From Cyprinodon diabolis (lineage: Eukaryota > Chordata > Actinopteri > Cyprinodontiformes > Cyprinodontidae): 64,000 nt of DNA. Shown here piece after piece: positions 22,236 to 34,135 of the stretch (its first letter is position 1; each line of letters opens with the position of its first letter). Location of the stretch: assembly GCA_030533445.1 (NCBI GenBank), contig CM060080.1, forward strand, positions 18,863,377 through 18,927,376. Direction: 5' to 3'. The translations under genes were made by a program, and so were the position numbers. Below the pieces are notes generated by a model. That model ran no database searches. It had not been told where the DNA came from and saw only the letters and a program-made list of their open reading frames with translations.

Positions 22236-24686
22236 TTAATATGACAAAATGTGAGACCCTCTCTCACACTCCCAAGATCTAGGGCTTCATGCATATAGCA
22301 TGTCTGTGCAGAAAAAAAAGCAGTGCAACGCCAATGCAAAACTCAGAATGAATAAAAATGTACATTGTGTAAATGCATGTGGTAATCCCAACCTTTGACC
22401 TGGCATGGGAACTTGCTATAACTTGTTTAAATCCACAATGACAAGCTACAATTCACTAAAAGTTACCCAATAAAATTTTGATTATTTCAACTTAATAAAA
22501 CTGAAGGAAAATTGAACCTAATATTTTTCTCTGGGTTTAAGCTTTTTTGATTTAAACTTGAAAGATGAAGCTTGGTAATATTTATCCTTATTCAACAGAG
22601 TAAGACACCAAAGAAAATTATGTAAACAACCTCAGCAGGTGCAAGACATGACAATACAGAAGATCCTTCCTGCCTATAGATATCAACACCTACAACAACT
22701 CAATGAAAAAAACCCAAAAAGAAACCCTATGAGTTACTTCAACATTTAATTTCAATTTGAGATTAATAAAGTATTTTTCAATTGAATTGATTAAAGATGT
22801 TCATAATTGTGCAAGGATTGCATCCTTGACGATGCTGCAGAAAGTCGCAAATAAAAAATACATGGGGGGTTTTTAGAAATCCAACTGCTCTGCTGGTACT
22901 TAACGATAGATGGCTGGTTTAGATTGTCAGCATGGAGAGGAGCAGTAAAGAGCTGTGTTTCTCTGATGTGCAAGGTCAAGATTTTATTACTCGTCTGTGT
23001 AACAGCAATTTTTTTAAGGTGCAAATTGTCGGGTTGCATTTACCAGTCACCCTGATACGTCCACAGCTATACTGGTATACAGCCTGAAAGTATGTTCAAA
23101 ATCATACACATCCAATCACAATTTGAATCAGGAAAACCAATTTGTGCATGTATCTGTCATGCACAGTTGTTTTCTTCGAGTGGTGTGTTGGCCGGTTTGA
23201 CTCAGGATTTCTTTATAGCTACTATATTCTAATCATTGTAACCCTTGCAAATTATAGTCACTTTGAAAACAGACTCCAAGGAGGTTATTTTTACGAAGGC
23301 TGGCTTGTACTGTATGTATTTCTATCTATATCCTTTTTAGGGCAAAGTAATGACTTTTTTTTTTTCAACAATAAATATAGCCCACTTCATTTGTTTATGT
23401 GATAGTGTTCCTACTGTGATAGAAAAATGGCTTCATATTTATGTCTTAGTTATTTTATAAAGTTCCAATGATCAGAATTAAGCAATAAATGAGCCCAACT
23501 GAGCAGCTAGATTCGATTTCACATAAAGCTGTAGAACAAACACTGGCCAATAGGCATTTTATATTTAGCTGGTTTCTTCAGTGAGTCGCTAATGTCATTC
23601 GATAAGTTGTTAGTTGGCTGTAACAGATTTCCTAATGAAGTGTTGACAAAGTCTCTATAAGTGCTCGACAGCCAGGCTTATTTTAACGCATGGTGGGTGC
23701 CTTTTGCCACTGTATTTATACTACTTTACATGTTAATTTGTAAGCAGGTGTTAGGTTTCCAAGCAGTTTCTCAAGCTAGGTTTTATTGTCTACATATCCG
23801 GTTATATAAAGGGACAGTAACATGCATATATTGATAAACTTAAGTATTAAAGTTAAATGTTTCCTATGACGCGCATTCATTCAAAATTAACAGCAACAGT
23901 CCAAAAACAGAAACTTATTTCAAAGTAAAACTTTTTCCAACAGAATTTTAAGACTGGTTTTTGTCATGCTCGTTAGCTGCTACTGGAGGTTTCTGAATGT
24001 GATCAGATATATGTGTCATATCAGGGGAAAGAAAAAAAAACTTTTGATGCTTGGTGAAGATGATTGTTGAGCTGTCTCATGTTGCCAAAGGCATTTTTTG
24101 TTGCCTGAGCATGTATATGTGTGTGTGTCACCAAAAGTGAAAAGAAAAAACTATCCAACATCTGTGAGAAGGTCTTGTTACTGTTTTTGTGCTGCACTGT
24201 CAATCTTTGATTCAAGCAGTTGTGTGTGTCCCATACATGTATTGTGAAAGACAGCATGAACAATCAACATAGTCTATTCTCAATGAAGAACTAAAAACCA
24301 AAACAAAATAATTACATTTTACGCTTTTCACATGATCTTTATCATATAGGTTTACTTACAGAGCTTTAATTCTCACCAAATATATATCCTTGCACTTGAC
24401 AAAAAATAATTAAAAAAGGTGAAAAAACAGGTGTAGGACCAGAGGAGTAGTAGGAATATAGTAAACCAGTAATATAGTAAACCAAACTAAATCAGGCCTA
24501 AGTCAATAAAAACTGTCTAATTCAGGTAAAACAAATCAATAAATATAAACCAGGCACATTAACACTTTAAATTAAACTATTAGCTTAATTTTCTCCTATA
24601 TTTCTCCTCAAACTAGATGAGGAGACTTTTGAGAGCGTGGAGAGTTATGTGGACGAGTGCTTTGATAGAATTGTGATGGGCAAAAT
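22236..24686. other. Unique DNA with a LINE-tail scrap
   Basis: Near 22,755-22,790 a 'tttgagattaataaagta' stretch resembles the LINE 3' tails elsewhere in the window. Nothing else is recognised up to the LINE remnant at 24,687. Confidence 0.5.
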
Positions 24687-25110
24687 ATGGAAATCACAGG
24701 CCAACAACGACATAAAACATTGATCCAAAACACTACTGCCTGTGTTCTCACTAGAGCTAAGAAAGTAGAGCACATCAGCCTGATTCCGAAGTCCTTAGAC
24801 TGGGTTCCTGTAGCTCAGAGAATAGACCTTAAAATATTTCTGTTAGCCTATAAATCACTGAATGGATCAGGACTTCAATGCATAACAGATTTGTTGTCAG
24901 TGTATCAACCTCCCAGAACCCTCAGGTCTTCTCGTTCCGCCCTACTATGTTCACCAAGAACAGAATCAAATATGGAGAAGCAGCATTAAGCTCATATGTT
25001 CAACTTATCTAGAACCAACTTCCAGAAGACTGTAAAAGTGCTGAAACGAACGATTGGAATAAAAATTCATATCTTTTCACTAGCAGATGTTCTCTGCAAA
25101 CTAGAAAGCC
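24687..25110 (+). pseudogene. LINE ORF2 C-terminal remnant (L2/CR1-like)
   Basis: The open frame 24,687-24,989 reads LIQNTTACVLTRAKKVEHIS, then DWVPVAQRIDLKIFLLAYKS and PPRTLRSSRSALL. That order is the conserved C-terminal tail downstream of the reverse transcriptase in L2/CR1-like fish LINEs (usual forms: 'QNAAARVLT', 'LHWLPV-RI-FKI', 'RTLRS'). A frameshift follows, and NQLPEDCKSAET continues the match in another frame near 25,015-25,055. The endonuclease and the catalytic FADD box are absent. This is a 5'-truncated, dead copy. Confidence 0.75.
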
Positions 25111-28100
25111 AACAAGCTAACAATTCCTTATACGCTGATATATCTGAAAAGGTGGAGCTAATTTCAACAGTAACCCAAAGGGCCATCAAGAGTCATCATT
25201 AATCAGGACTTTTACACCTAGAAGTGGACTTAATATAAAATGCAAACTGGGAGATTCCTCAATGCAAAAGTGATCGATAAACAGTAAAAATAGGGCTAAA
25301 ATAGACAACAAGACAGTAAACAGATTAAACAACTTTAGCATGTGATACATAGAGTAACTATGCCATCAAGTGTCATTGAAACTGCTCATTTTGTGATGCC
25401 CATAACGTAAGTAATACCTGTCTAAAAGAGATGCAACAGAAGGCCAAGAAAGAGCTTACTTTTGTTACAGATGAAATCAAAGATCAATATTTAGGGAGCC
25501 ATTTGTCAATATTATTTTGATTAGCCCTCTAAATTGTAATAAAAAGAATTTAAATAACGGTCCCCCTTGGTCTCTATGATGGACTTGTATCATCTGTATC
25601 ATCATTGTTTTCTAGCAAACCTCTAAGACCTTCACAGAAAAGCTGTACTTCGACTAAGATTGGATTAACCACACAGATCATTGGTAGATCATTCACTTAA
25701 TGGGTATGCTCTGAAGGCAACTAGTGTACAGACGGTTAAATTAGGGAATTCTGAGTGAAATGAAGTGGTTGTATGAGAGAATGCAGGAGGATATTTCTTA
25801 AAAACACTAAAAAGCTCAAGATGAATGTGATTTTGGAGAGCAACTACCAGTGAAATTAGAATGGATTATATTACAATCTCGTGTAACACTTAATATCACC
25901 CCACATAATCTGTATGCTGTAACTGATGAGGCTAGCTGGTTATTGTTCAACTGAGCAAGATCAAAGCTATTGCAAGATAATTGATCAATCATCACTGTTT
26001 TTTTGGTACTGGTTTATTTGAAATTAAGACATTCATTCATTCATATCTGAACTTCCATTGGAGTCCAAATATCTGTTCTAATGATCAAAACCAACAAGTT
26101 TTTTTAGATACTGATAATATCGTTACCATTATTTATCCCAAAGAATTGCAACAAATATTTTCACAGATGTCTGTTTTTGTTTTGTTTTTTCTGCAGTATT
26201 TGTAATGAACACCTTGTTGAATAAATTCATTTTAAAAATGAAAAGAAAGACTAAAGTTTTTTTTAATAGCATTAAAGTATGAAATCATACATCAGATCTA
26301 ATGCTCAAGAACTAAGCCTTTAGAGCTCCACTTTCTTCTAATGAGTTCATTATGAATAAATTATTCTACCATCAAGTTTAGAGTTAAAGTTTTACCATGT
26401 AAGGAGAAACAAACTAAGATTGATCTTGAGGATATTTCTCAAGGACCATCATTGGATTTCTGCTTCTCTCAGAAAACTCTTTCATCTACAGATATCTTTC
26501 AGTCCACAGATTTGTCTTATCCCTTTTACCCTTCACATTTATTTTCCTGACTTATTTTGAGTGCTTTCATCTGAGTGACTACTGAGTTGCCTTACGGGGA
26601 ACGATGAGGGAGGTATAAATGTATGCTCCAGAGTTCCCCCCATGAGGTCTTTTGGGGATCTTAACATTAAATCAGAGAAACATGCTGTTCCAAATGTTTA
26701 TACCATGATAAGCATTTTGTCAGTGGTACCAGAATAGAGTGATTACTGAGGCTGTTGCCCTTCAGCATTTCAACATGACTCCAGCAGCGTAGTTTAGAGA
26801 GGCCCATCAAAAATCACAGAACAGATGCACAACTCCACAGTTTCTTGTTTTCTACAATCTCCCAGAAAAATACCTTAAATCATCATCATAATCTTGCATG
26901 ATTTCATTTTTTTTAGGTCACTTAAATCAGAGCTTAAAGATAATATTAAACACTTGTACAAACATTCTTGCGCTTTTGCTTGAGAAGTAATACTTGAACT
27001 TTTCTACTCATTATAGTTTCTTCTGAGTAGAAAAATAATGATATTCCCTTTTAAAATAGAAAAAAAGAACAAAATCAGGTAAATGCTTGGCGTACGCACA
27101 ATGTCAAACATTTCTTTATCATCAGTTGAAATTGTTCATTTGTTTTTGTCACAGCCGTTTACTCAGACTTGCTGATGCTTTATCATTTTACCTTATTATC
27201 AGTAAGGTCCCCTTTTATCATCTTTAGCATTGGACATGTTGAATAAAATAAATACCCATTTAGATTGCATTTGCTTTCACATCATGTTAAATGGTGAATG
27301 GCAATCATTTCCTTATTCCTTTAGTTAAAGAAAAAATAATCCCTTGTCTTTGAGTTTGGGTCTCGAAAAGCTTCACTCTCACATATTTCTTTTTTGTTTA
27401 TTATAATAATAATGACTAACCTTGTTAGCTCGAGTAAGGCATTTGTTTTGCAGCTCATTTGGTAAAAAAAACATGAGTATGGTTTATAGAAACATAAACT
27501 TTAGGGGGAAAAAAGTAGTTATACATGTGAATTCTGTAGATATTTATTAAAACATTAATTAGAGAATTAAACTTACGAAGAAGTTATTTAAAATGATATG
27601 AAAGGTAAAGATGTATTTCTTAAGAAGTTTGACATTAGTATCTAGAATATTTTTGTTTTGTGAAGTATTCCTCTGGAGAGACAGCTGGACACGTTGAATG
27701 TCCATCTGAAACCGTGAGCTAGGTCTCAAGGTTTTGGGGTTAACTACAGACCTTCCCCATCAGCCCCTCTAGGGGTTTTAAAATTGCTTTGAAATATCAT
27801 GACAACCTGAAACTTAATTTTAAAATGGCACATAGAATGGCATGTAAAGGAAATAGAGAAAACGTTTTTATGACAAAACAATGAAACATTTACATCATAT
27901 TTGGACAGATAGAAATAGAGGAGCTTAGAGGAAAATATCCTCAAAGGTTCTATGTGCATTTTTACTGGGCCTTCTTCCAAAAATAAACAATAGAATAATT
28001 AAACACTGATAATGAATGTAATATAAGAATTCCTTCGGTAGAAATAACAGAACGTTTTGCATCAACTCTTGTGAGCTTGGAGAAATAAAACCTTGAAAGT

Positions 28101-28353
28101 AAGGCAAATTCATTATTTATCCTTAGTAGATTTGGATGTGTTGTTACTGTAAGCCATATATAGTTTAATAAGTCGCAAGAGCAAAGGCAGCTGAGCACAT
28201 ACACGATCCTGAGAGCGTAATAAGCTGCTGATTGCACCACTGGTATGGAACACAAGCGCAGAGACAAGAGCAATGTGCGCATATTGAAAGAGCATGTGCT
28301 GAAAGAGCACTGCACATTTGTGTCACTGTACACTCAGATTGGTAACTGTGCAT
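25111..28353. other. Unique AT-rich DNA, no gene seen
   Basis: No exon, RNA gene or recognised repeat in 3.2 kb. The short frames have no domains. Some LINE-derived sequence may extend beyond 25,110 but is too decayed to assign. Confidence 0.5.
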
Positions 28354-28980
28354 AGGCCTGGGCGATTAAACAGACTTTTAACGATACCATCGTTAACTAC
28401 GGGATCCTTCAACAATTTCCCATGTCGGTAAAAGAAGCAAACTTATTCCTGCCATTTTTCCTGTGTGGGCTGATGTGCTGTTGTTTCCTTCCCCTTTAAG
28501 ACACTGCAGCAGGTGTGTAATCACGTGACTCCAACGATCCAGTCAGAAGCATTAACAAAGAGAATGGTGGATGAGCCCAGTGAAGAAGCCATAAATGAAA
28601 TTACATCAGTTAATCCTGTGGAGTGGAGCGAGAGCAGCGTTGAAGCTGAGAGCACAGCGAAAAGGTCTAGACCGCGTTGTCAGACCGCGAGTTTAAATTA
28701 TTCACATTGTTCTCACTGCATGCTCAGTTCAGTGGCACCAAAATTAGACCATAGATGTTGAGCAAGATATCATTAAATGCAAAGTTTGTCTAAAAACTGT
28801 GGGACTACCCAAAGTAACACATCCAACCTTGACCACCTACAGCACAACCATGCAGTTGAGTTTCAAGATGTGAAGGCTCTGTTACCTTTGCACAAAAAAG
28901 TTTACATGAGGGGTAACATTTTTCTCCTGTTCAATGAGATATTGTTCAATGTTTAAACCTGAACGGGTACAAGACTTTAA
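28354..28980 (+). pseudogene. Truncated hAT with BED-finger remnant
   Basis: The left end AGGCCTGGGCGATTAAACAG resembles the terminus of ZBED-type hAT elements and is followed by 'acgataccatcgttaacta'. A short frame starts MVDEPSEEAINEITSVNP. Further on, IIKCKVCLKTV is followed, one frame over, by SNTSNLDHLQHNHAVEFQ. Together these give the Cys-x2-Cys and His-x3-His spacing of a BED zinc finger, broken by a frameshift near 28,800. The catalytic RNase-H domain, the dimerisation domain and the right terminus are missing. Confidence 0.7.
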
Positions 28981-29338
28981 TATTCAATGAATGTAATATG
29001 TGATGTGATTTATTCAATAAATAAACTTTTATTTATATATAGTAACTTTTATACAAAACCTATATGATGACAGGTAAAAAATCTTACTGTGTAGAACATG
29101 ATTCAATAATCAGAGCACTTATGAGGCAATTCTATACTGTTTAAAAGATGTGTTTAAATGTAAACATAGGCCAGGATATAGATAACTTCAAAAGAAAGCA
29201 TAGCCGAAGCACTTGACAACATTTTCCTTGCTAATTTGTTTTTCAAACTGGCATTATAAGATTAACTGACTTTAAATACAGTATACTTCAACTACAATTA
29301 ATAGCAGTCTATACGATTGAGAAAGACTGCATTCATTT
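28981..29338. other. Unique DNA, no gene seen
   Basis: No recognised feature. The missing 3' part of the hAT may have lain here, but no matching TIR is visible. Confidence 0.5.
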
Positions 29339-29570
29339 CCATCCATCTTCTTCCGCTTATAAATCAGGTTCAGAGGGGGCTGGTGCCTATCTCAAGCATT
29401 TTATTTACAAAAGGAAGGAAGGGTACACCCTCGACCTGTTGCCATACCATGTAGATGCACAGGCAGAACATGCTAACTCCATGTAGAAAGACACCTGGCT
29501 GGGAATCAAACCCAGTGCAACTGGGCACTACAGGGCTAAAGTACTAAGTACTGTCCCACCAGGAAGCAAA
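29339..29570 (-). mobile_element. GATG-family SINE, minus strand, diverged
   Basis: On the minus strand the segments come in the same order as at 4804-5218: a B-box-like GGGTTTGATTCCC, 'ttctacatggagttagcatg', 'aggtcgagggtgtacc', 'gagataggcaccagcc', and a short GGATGG end. The body is shortened and has drifted more than the two plus-strand copies. Confidence 0.7.
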
Positions 29571-32029
29571 ATGATTTATGGCCTTTTACTGTCAGTTTCA
29601 GTTGCTGTTGTGATTTGCCGGGTCTGGTTGATTACAGAACAATAAAAGGTCATGCCTTTTTTCAGCTGTGAGACTACTACATTTTAAGTTTGTGAACAAA
29701 GTGCACTGCAATATTTCTTTCTTGTAATTAAATGGCAACCACCACCATGCCAAAATCCATCATAAATTAATTTGTAGGCTTACTCAAAACTACTTAAAGA
29801 ATATTATCATTTTATTTTTACATATACAGTTGTCAATCAAATTTTCTTTTTTCTTGTAAACATTGCTGTAAGTTACAACTTGGCCTGTGAACAAAAAAAA
29901 ACGTAATGCTCAAATTACTGTATCCATTCATCCATTTATTTTTCAATTCATCCATTAATTTACTCATTAATTTTTTAATCTTCACAAAACGCTTTAAAAA
30001 ATTCTTTAATCACTATAGGAACAAACTTAGTTTTTGTTGACCCAAAGTGGGTTATTGCAGTTTTCCATGGTGTTGAAAAACATGAAGGTCCATTAATAAC
30101 ACAGATTTGCACTGAACTTAGATGTTAAATAAAAAACCTGTGGTGGACCTTAGGGCAACATGCAACACTCTCTGCATGAGCACCAGTTGACTAATTCCAG
30201 CAAAGTTTGTGACAACAAACCAGTAGAGTATGACAAATAAATTATGAGTCAAATGCTGAAAGAGAAAATGAAACAGGAGTTTATTAATTCAATCGTGACG
30301 ATGTGGTTCAACAGAGGATCTACGTGCAGCCTTTAACGCATTTTTAACTTAAAGCACTTTTATTTCATTCTTTCAATGTTAATTTTTATCTGCTGTTAGC
30401 TGAGCCACACAAAAAACAACTCTTTCATACAGTACTCTTAAAGAATATCAATGTTTGCAACACTGCAATCTCAAAGGACTCCCTAGATGCAACATTTCAT
30501 TTAATGAGAAATTTGAGGCGACATGGGGGAATTCTCTTGATGCCAATATATTTGACCAATACAAGTACACCCGTTGTATATCTTCATTTCCTGAAATCCA
30601 CAGAAGATTGTGGGTAATTATTATGATGGAAGATCACCCCTGTTGTGGGTGAGTTCCGATTAGGAAACATTTTTCAATTTTCATTTAGCATAGGCCAGAA
30701 TAAGACAGAGTTGTTTAACTTGCAACTACTTTTTTCTAAGTCAGAAATGATTAAGCTCTCAGATAGTTTTGGTCAATAAAAGGGAAACATGTAGATGTAT
30801 AAGCAAAGGCAAAACACAAACATGCAGCTTTCTTGTGTGATACAGTGGGAAAGTATAAAGAAAGAAACCAAGATGTTAGGAAGAAAACTGAATTTAAACA
30901 AGTCTCCTTACTCCTTGGACACAATTTTAAGAGGTCTGAAGGTGGAATGTTTTAGGTTCTAACAGTTACATCACTAAGTATCACATCACTAAGACAGGTG
31001 ACTAAGTCAGACCTACAATTTTACAACAAGAGCGACTAATGGAAAGAACATAAATGGAAATATTGAAGATCTCAATATATTAGGCAGAAGGGTAAAGCCT
31101 GGTAATAAATGGGTAATCCAAATCTCAATGACCCAAAGCAAATGACAAAATTAGTTATACTGTAGAGTGAGTTACCGACAAGCTAATGTTTTAAAGCAAC
31201 CATGAGAGAGCCCTTATTTCAGTCCCAGAATAAATGTTTGATGAGCAAAAAATTTGCCCATGTAAGACCAAGGAAGGCTATTGGACAACCAGAGATCTAT
31301 GGTCACAATGTTGTGAAGGGAAAATTTAAAGATTGGAAGATAAGTTGTACAATTTAAATGGAGTTACAGCAAAACACAAACACAATGAACTTCTTAAGTG
31401 GCTAAATAATACAATGAAATGTATTCAGCAAAATTTAATAGTAACCGTAAACCAAAAACATGGCAAGCGGTAGATCATGGCATGAAAAAATGGAAATTTA
31501 CTTATCTTTTCTGAAAACACAGACTCTGCTTATTATTTACCTTACGAAAGATGTTTCAGGGCAATTAAAAAAAAAAGAGCTGGAGTGTAAAAATATATCA
31601 AGCCAGTTAAGTTGGACACTTACAGAACCATGACACAAATTTTCAAGTAATGCAAAAGCAAAGCCTCACGTTTGATTTTCTGTGTTATGGCAGAATGGAT
31701 TAAGTTACACAAAAATATCCAGTCCACAAGTAAATTCCAAAGTTTAAGAATGTTAAAAAAAAACACTTATTTACTTCAACTTGCTAATGTCAGTGCTTTT
31801 AACTCTTATTGTTTCAGAATAAGTTTCATGCTTTATTGTTTCATGCTTTATATTTAAGAAGAGATGAAAACTATTCCTAGAAAACCCTTCTCCTGTACTA
31901 GCAGAAGCTACAAAGAAGCTGTCATTGTCCCTTTCCTCGGTCTTCAAAACTTTAATGAAGTATAGCTTAAGACAAAAGAGAGAGAAGCAATTACAAGTAC
32001 ACCATACCTTTCCCTTATTAAAAAAAAAC
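29571..32029. other. Unique AT-rich DNA, no gene seen
   Basis: A degenerate ATTCATCC-like patch lies at about 29,930-29,965. No gene or repeat is otherwise recognised. Confidence 0.55.
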
Positions 32030-32660
32030 TAATTATGCCAACGTTCATTCTTATGTAATTAGCATACAGTGTTCAGACTATCCAATTAGTCTTCCTATTT
32101 TGCACTGTTGACATATTGACATATGTTGTGTTGTGTATGTATTCCGAGGTGTATTGTTTAGGTCACTGATCCATCGCCTGCGGTCACAAGGAGCTGAGAG
32201 TAATCAAGGTAACTTTTTTTCTGGCATACAATTGCTTTAGAAGAGAAGTCACTTCACGTTGGCCTTCCTCTTCATTCCTTAACATTAAAGAACACATGAA
32301 CTGATGGTAACTGTGCGAGGACGGTAAAACTCTTCATTTTTGGTCCATTAACTCTGGGTTCACTTGCCACAAGGCCACAGAAGTAGATTTCTCTGTCTAA
32401 TATTAAGTGGGCCCATTTTAACTGCCAGATGCTCCTCACTAACTCTTGAGTGGATCATCAATCCCTAAAGGTCAGATCGATTGGTGTCTTGAGGGCCAGT
32501 GTCTGCTAAACTCAATCCCCTACGCATATCCTGCCTGCTGCCCAGATATCTGTCCTTTAATCAATCAGCTTATTGATCCCGACCCAAACATGAGTGCAAT
32601 GAGGATGTGTCTGTGCGTAATGCTCAAGTGAGCTGGCTCAGACTTGCATTCATCCATAGC
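32030..32660. promoter_or_regulatory. Candidate conserved non-coding block
   Basis: Repeat-free block with a TTATGTAATTAGCATA motif near 32,051 (homeodomain/POU-like), CCAATTAGTC near 32,080, and less AT-rich sequence around 32,160-32,640. There is no coding signal beyond chance frames. Assigned by composition and motif content only. Confidence 0.2.
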
Positions 32661-34089
32661 ATTGCACAGGCTTGACTAAATGGTGAGCAAACCCTCAGTT
32701 TATAGAATTAAAGTCAACACAAGCAAACAGCAGTATGGTGATTGTTGCAGATGTACAGTGAAATACTTTGGGTTTGTGGCTGCAGGGGGGACTCAAGGTC
32801 ATAATGTGCTTTTCAGTAGATGACATTATTATGGTAAGATTTAAGATATTATATTTGGAATGAAATACTGTATTATTGACTACACTTAGTAAATTCAGTT
32901 TTTACTCATGGTATCTTTGGAAATGACTTATTTACTATAAGTCAATTTCGAAAAAAAGAATACTGAATAAAATAAATACATCATCTATAGGCTAGCCTCC
33001 AGAAAGGACTAAGAAGGAAAATGTAATCTTTAAAGGAGCAAGTTACCTATAGTGATTAATCATCCAAGCAAAATGTCTACTGATATGGAGTCTGTGCTTG
33101 AGGAGCCACTACATAGGCCGCAAGATTATCTTTAACTTTGTCATTCCATGGTTAATCTAATTCTAAAACAGTGTGTGACAAAGCATCCCTGTCAGATATT
33201 AATAACTATTTTAATCCTTTAGGTATATTCTAAATTACAGTAAAAATAACTAGTTTAGATTCCCTGGAACTTTTTTTTTAGATTTCTTTAAAGCTGCAAA
33301 GCAGATACATTCTGCTTACAGGCAGAAATAATGTAAAATCATTTGTATCATGTCTGCTACTCTGTCGCTATGTATTTATCTACCAAGTACTAAAAACAAA
33401 TGTTCCATCATGAATAATGCAGGGATTGGTGCTGTGTTGTCAGCTTGTTTAACATTCAGTGTTAAGTTCAGTCTGTAGTACATATCAGTTTGCTGCTTTA
33501 GTTCATCATTCTCAGATCTACAGGTTAATTACTATAGCCAGACATTCTCAAAGATGCTTAAAAGCGTAGACATTTGCTTTCCCCATCAACCTCCCCCATC
33601 GTCATAGGGCAAACAAAAAACACACTGAGTTGATAACTTCCTAATGAATGCACATTGGGGTTATGATTTTAAAAATCATTCATTTTGTTGTGGTAGCTGA
33701 GCAAAAAAAAAAAAAATAAGGAAAAATTTTGCTTTTGGCAGAAGGCAGTCCAGACGATGTCAAAGCCTTAATGAGGTTATAATTAGCATTCTTTGAGGCT
33801 GCAGATAATTAAGTTGGGCTTTAAATATATTACTGAAACAGTACTTCAGGTAAAAGCAGTGAGCTCCACCTGGAGCCGATGCACTTCACTGACCTTGCTT
33901 TTACTTAAAAGGGCAGTTAATCATAGCAGCAAGGCTGGATTTGGGCTGGATTATTGACATTTACCAATTTTTTTTGACAACATCCTTGAAAGAGCAAAAT
34001 CAAGGAGATCACTTCAAGGTTACAAGTTTTATTTAAAACGTGGTCTTTAACTCACTCTTGCTTTCTTCTGAGTGCCAAAACTACTGGGT
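32661..34089. other. Unique DNA, no gene seen
   Basis: 33,715-33,960 is a repeat-free patch with several TAATTA/ATAATTA cores and a CCACCTGG E-box. It could be regulatory but is unsupported. No gene is seen. Confidence 0.45.
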
Positions 34090-34135
34090 TCAGACAAAGC
34101 CCTCAAGGTTTTAAAACCTTGAGGGCTTTGTCTGA
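34090..34135. repeat. Perfect 46-bp palindrome, no spacer
   Basis: Bases 34,090-34,112 are the exact reverse complement of 34,113-34,135. The centre is GGTTTTAAAACC. Pairing stops abruptly at both edges. The DNA could extrude a cruciform with a 23-bp stem. It shows no TIR-element hallmarks and no flanking duplication. A local template-switch mutation or an assembly fold-back are both possible origins. Confidence 0.97.

Noticed and set aside
34090..34135. Hairpin considered as a transcription terminator or microRNA precursor
   Set aside because: There is no loop, the symmetry is perfect and there is no gene next to it. Neither role is supported.
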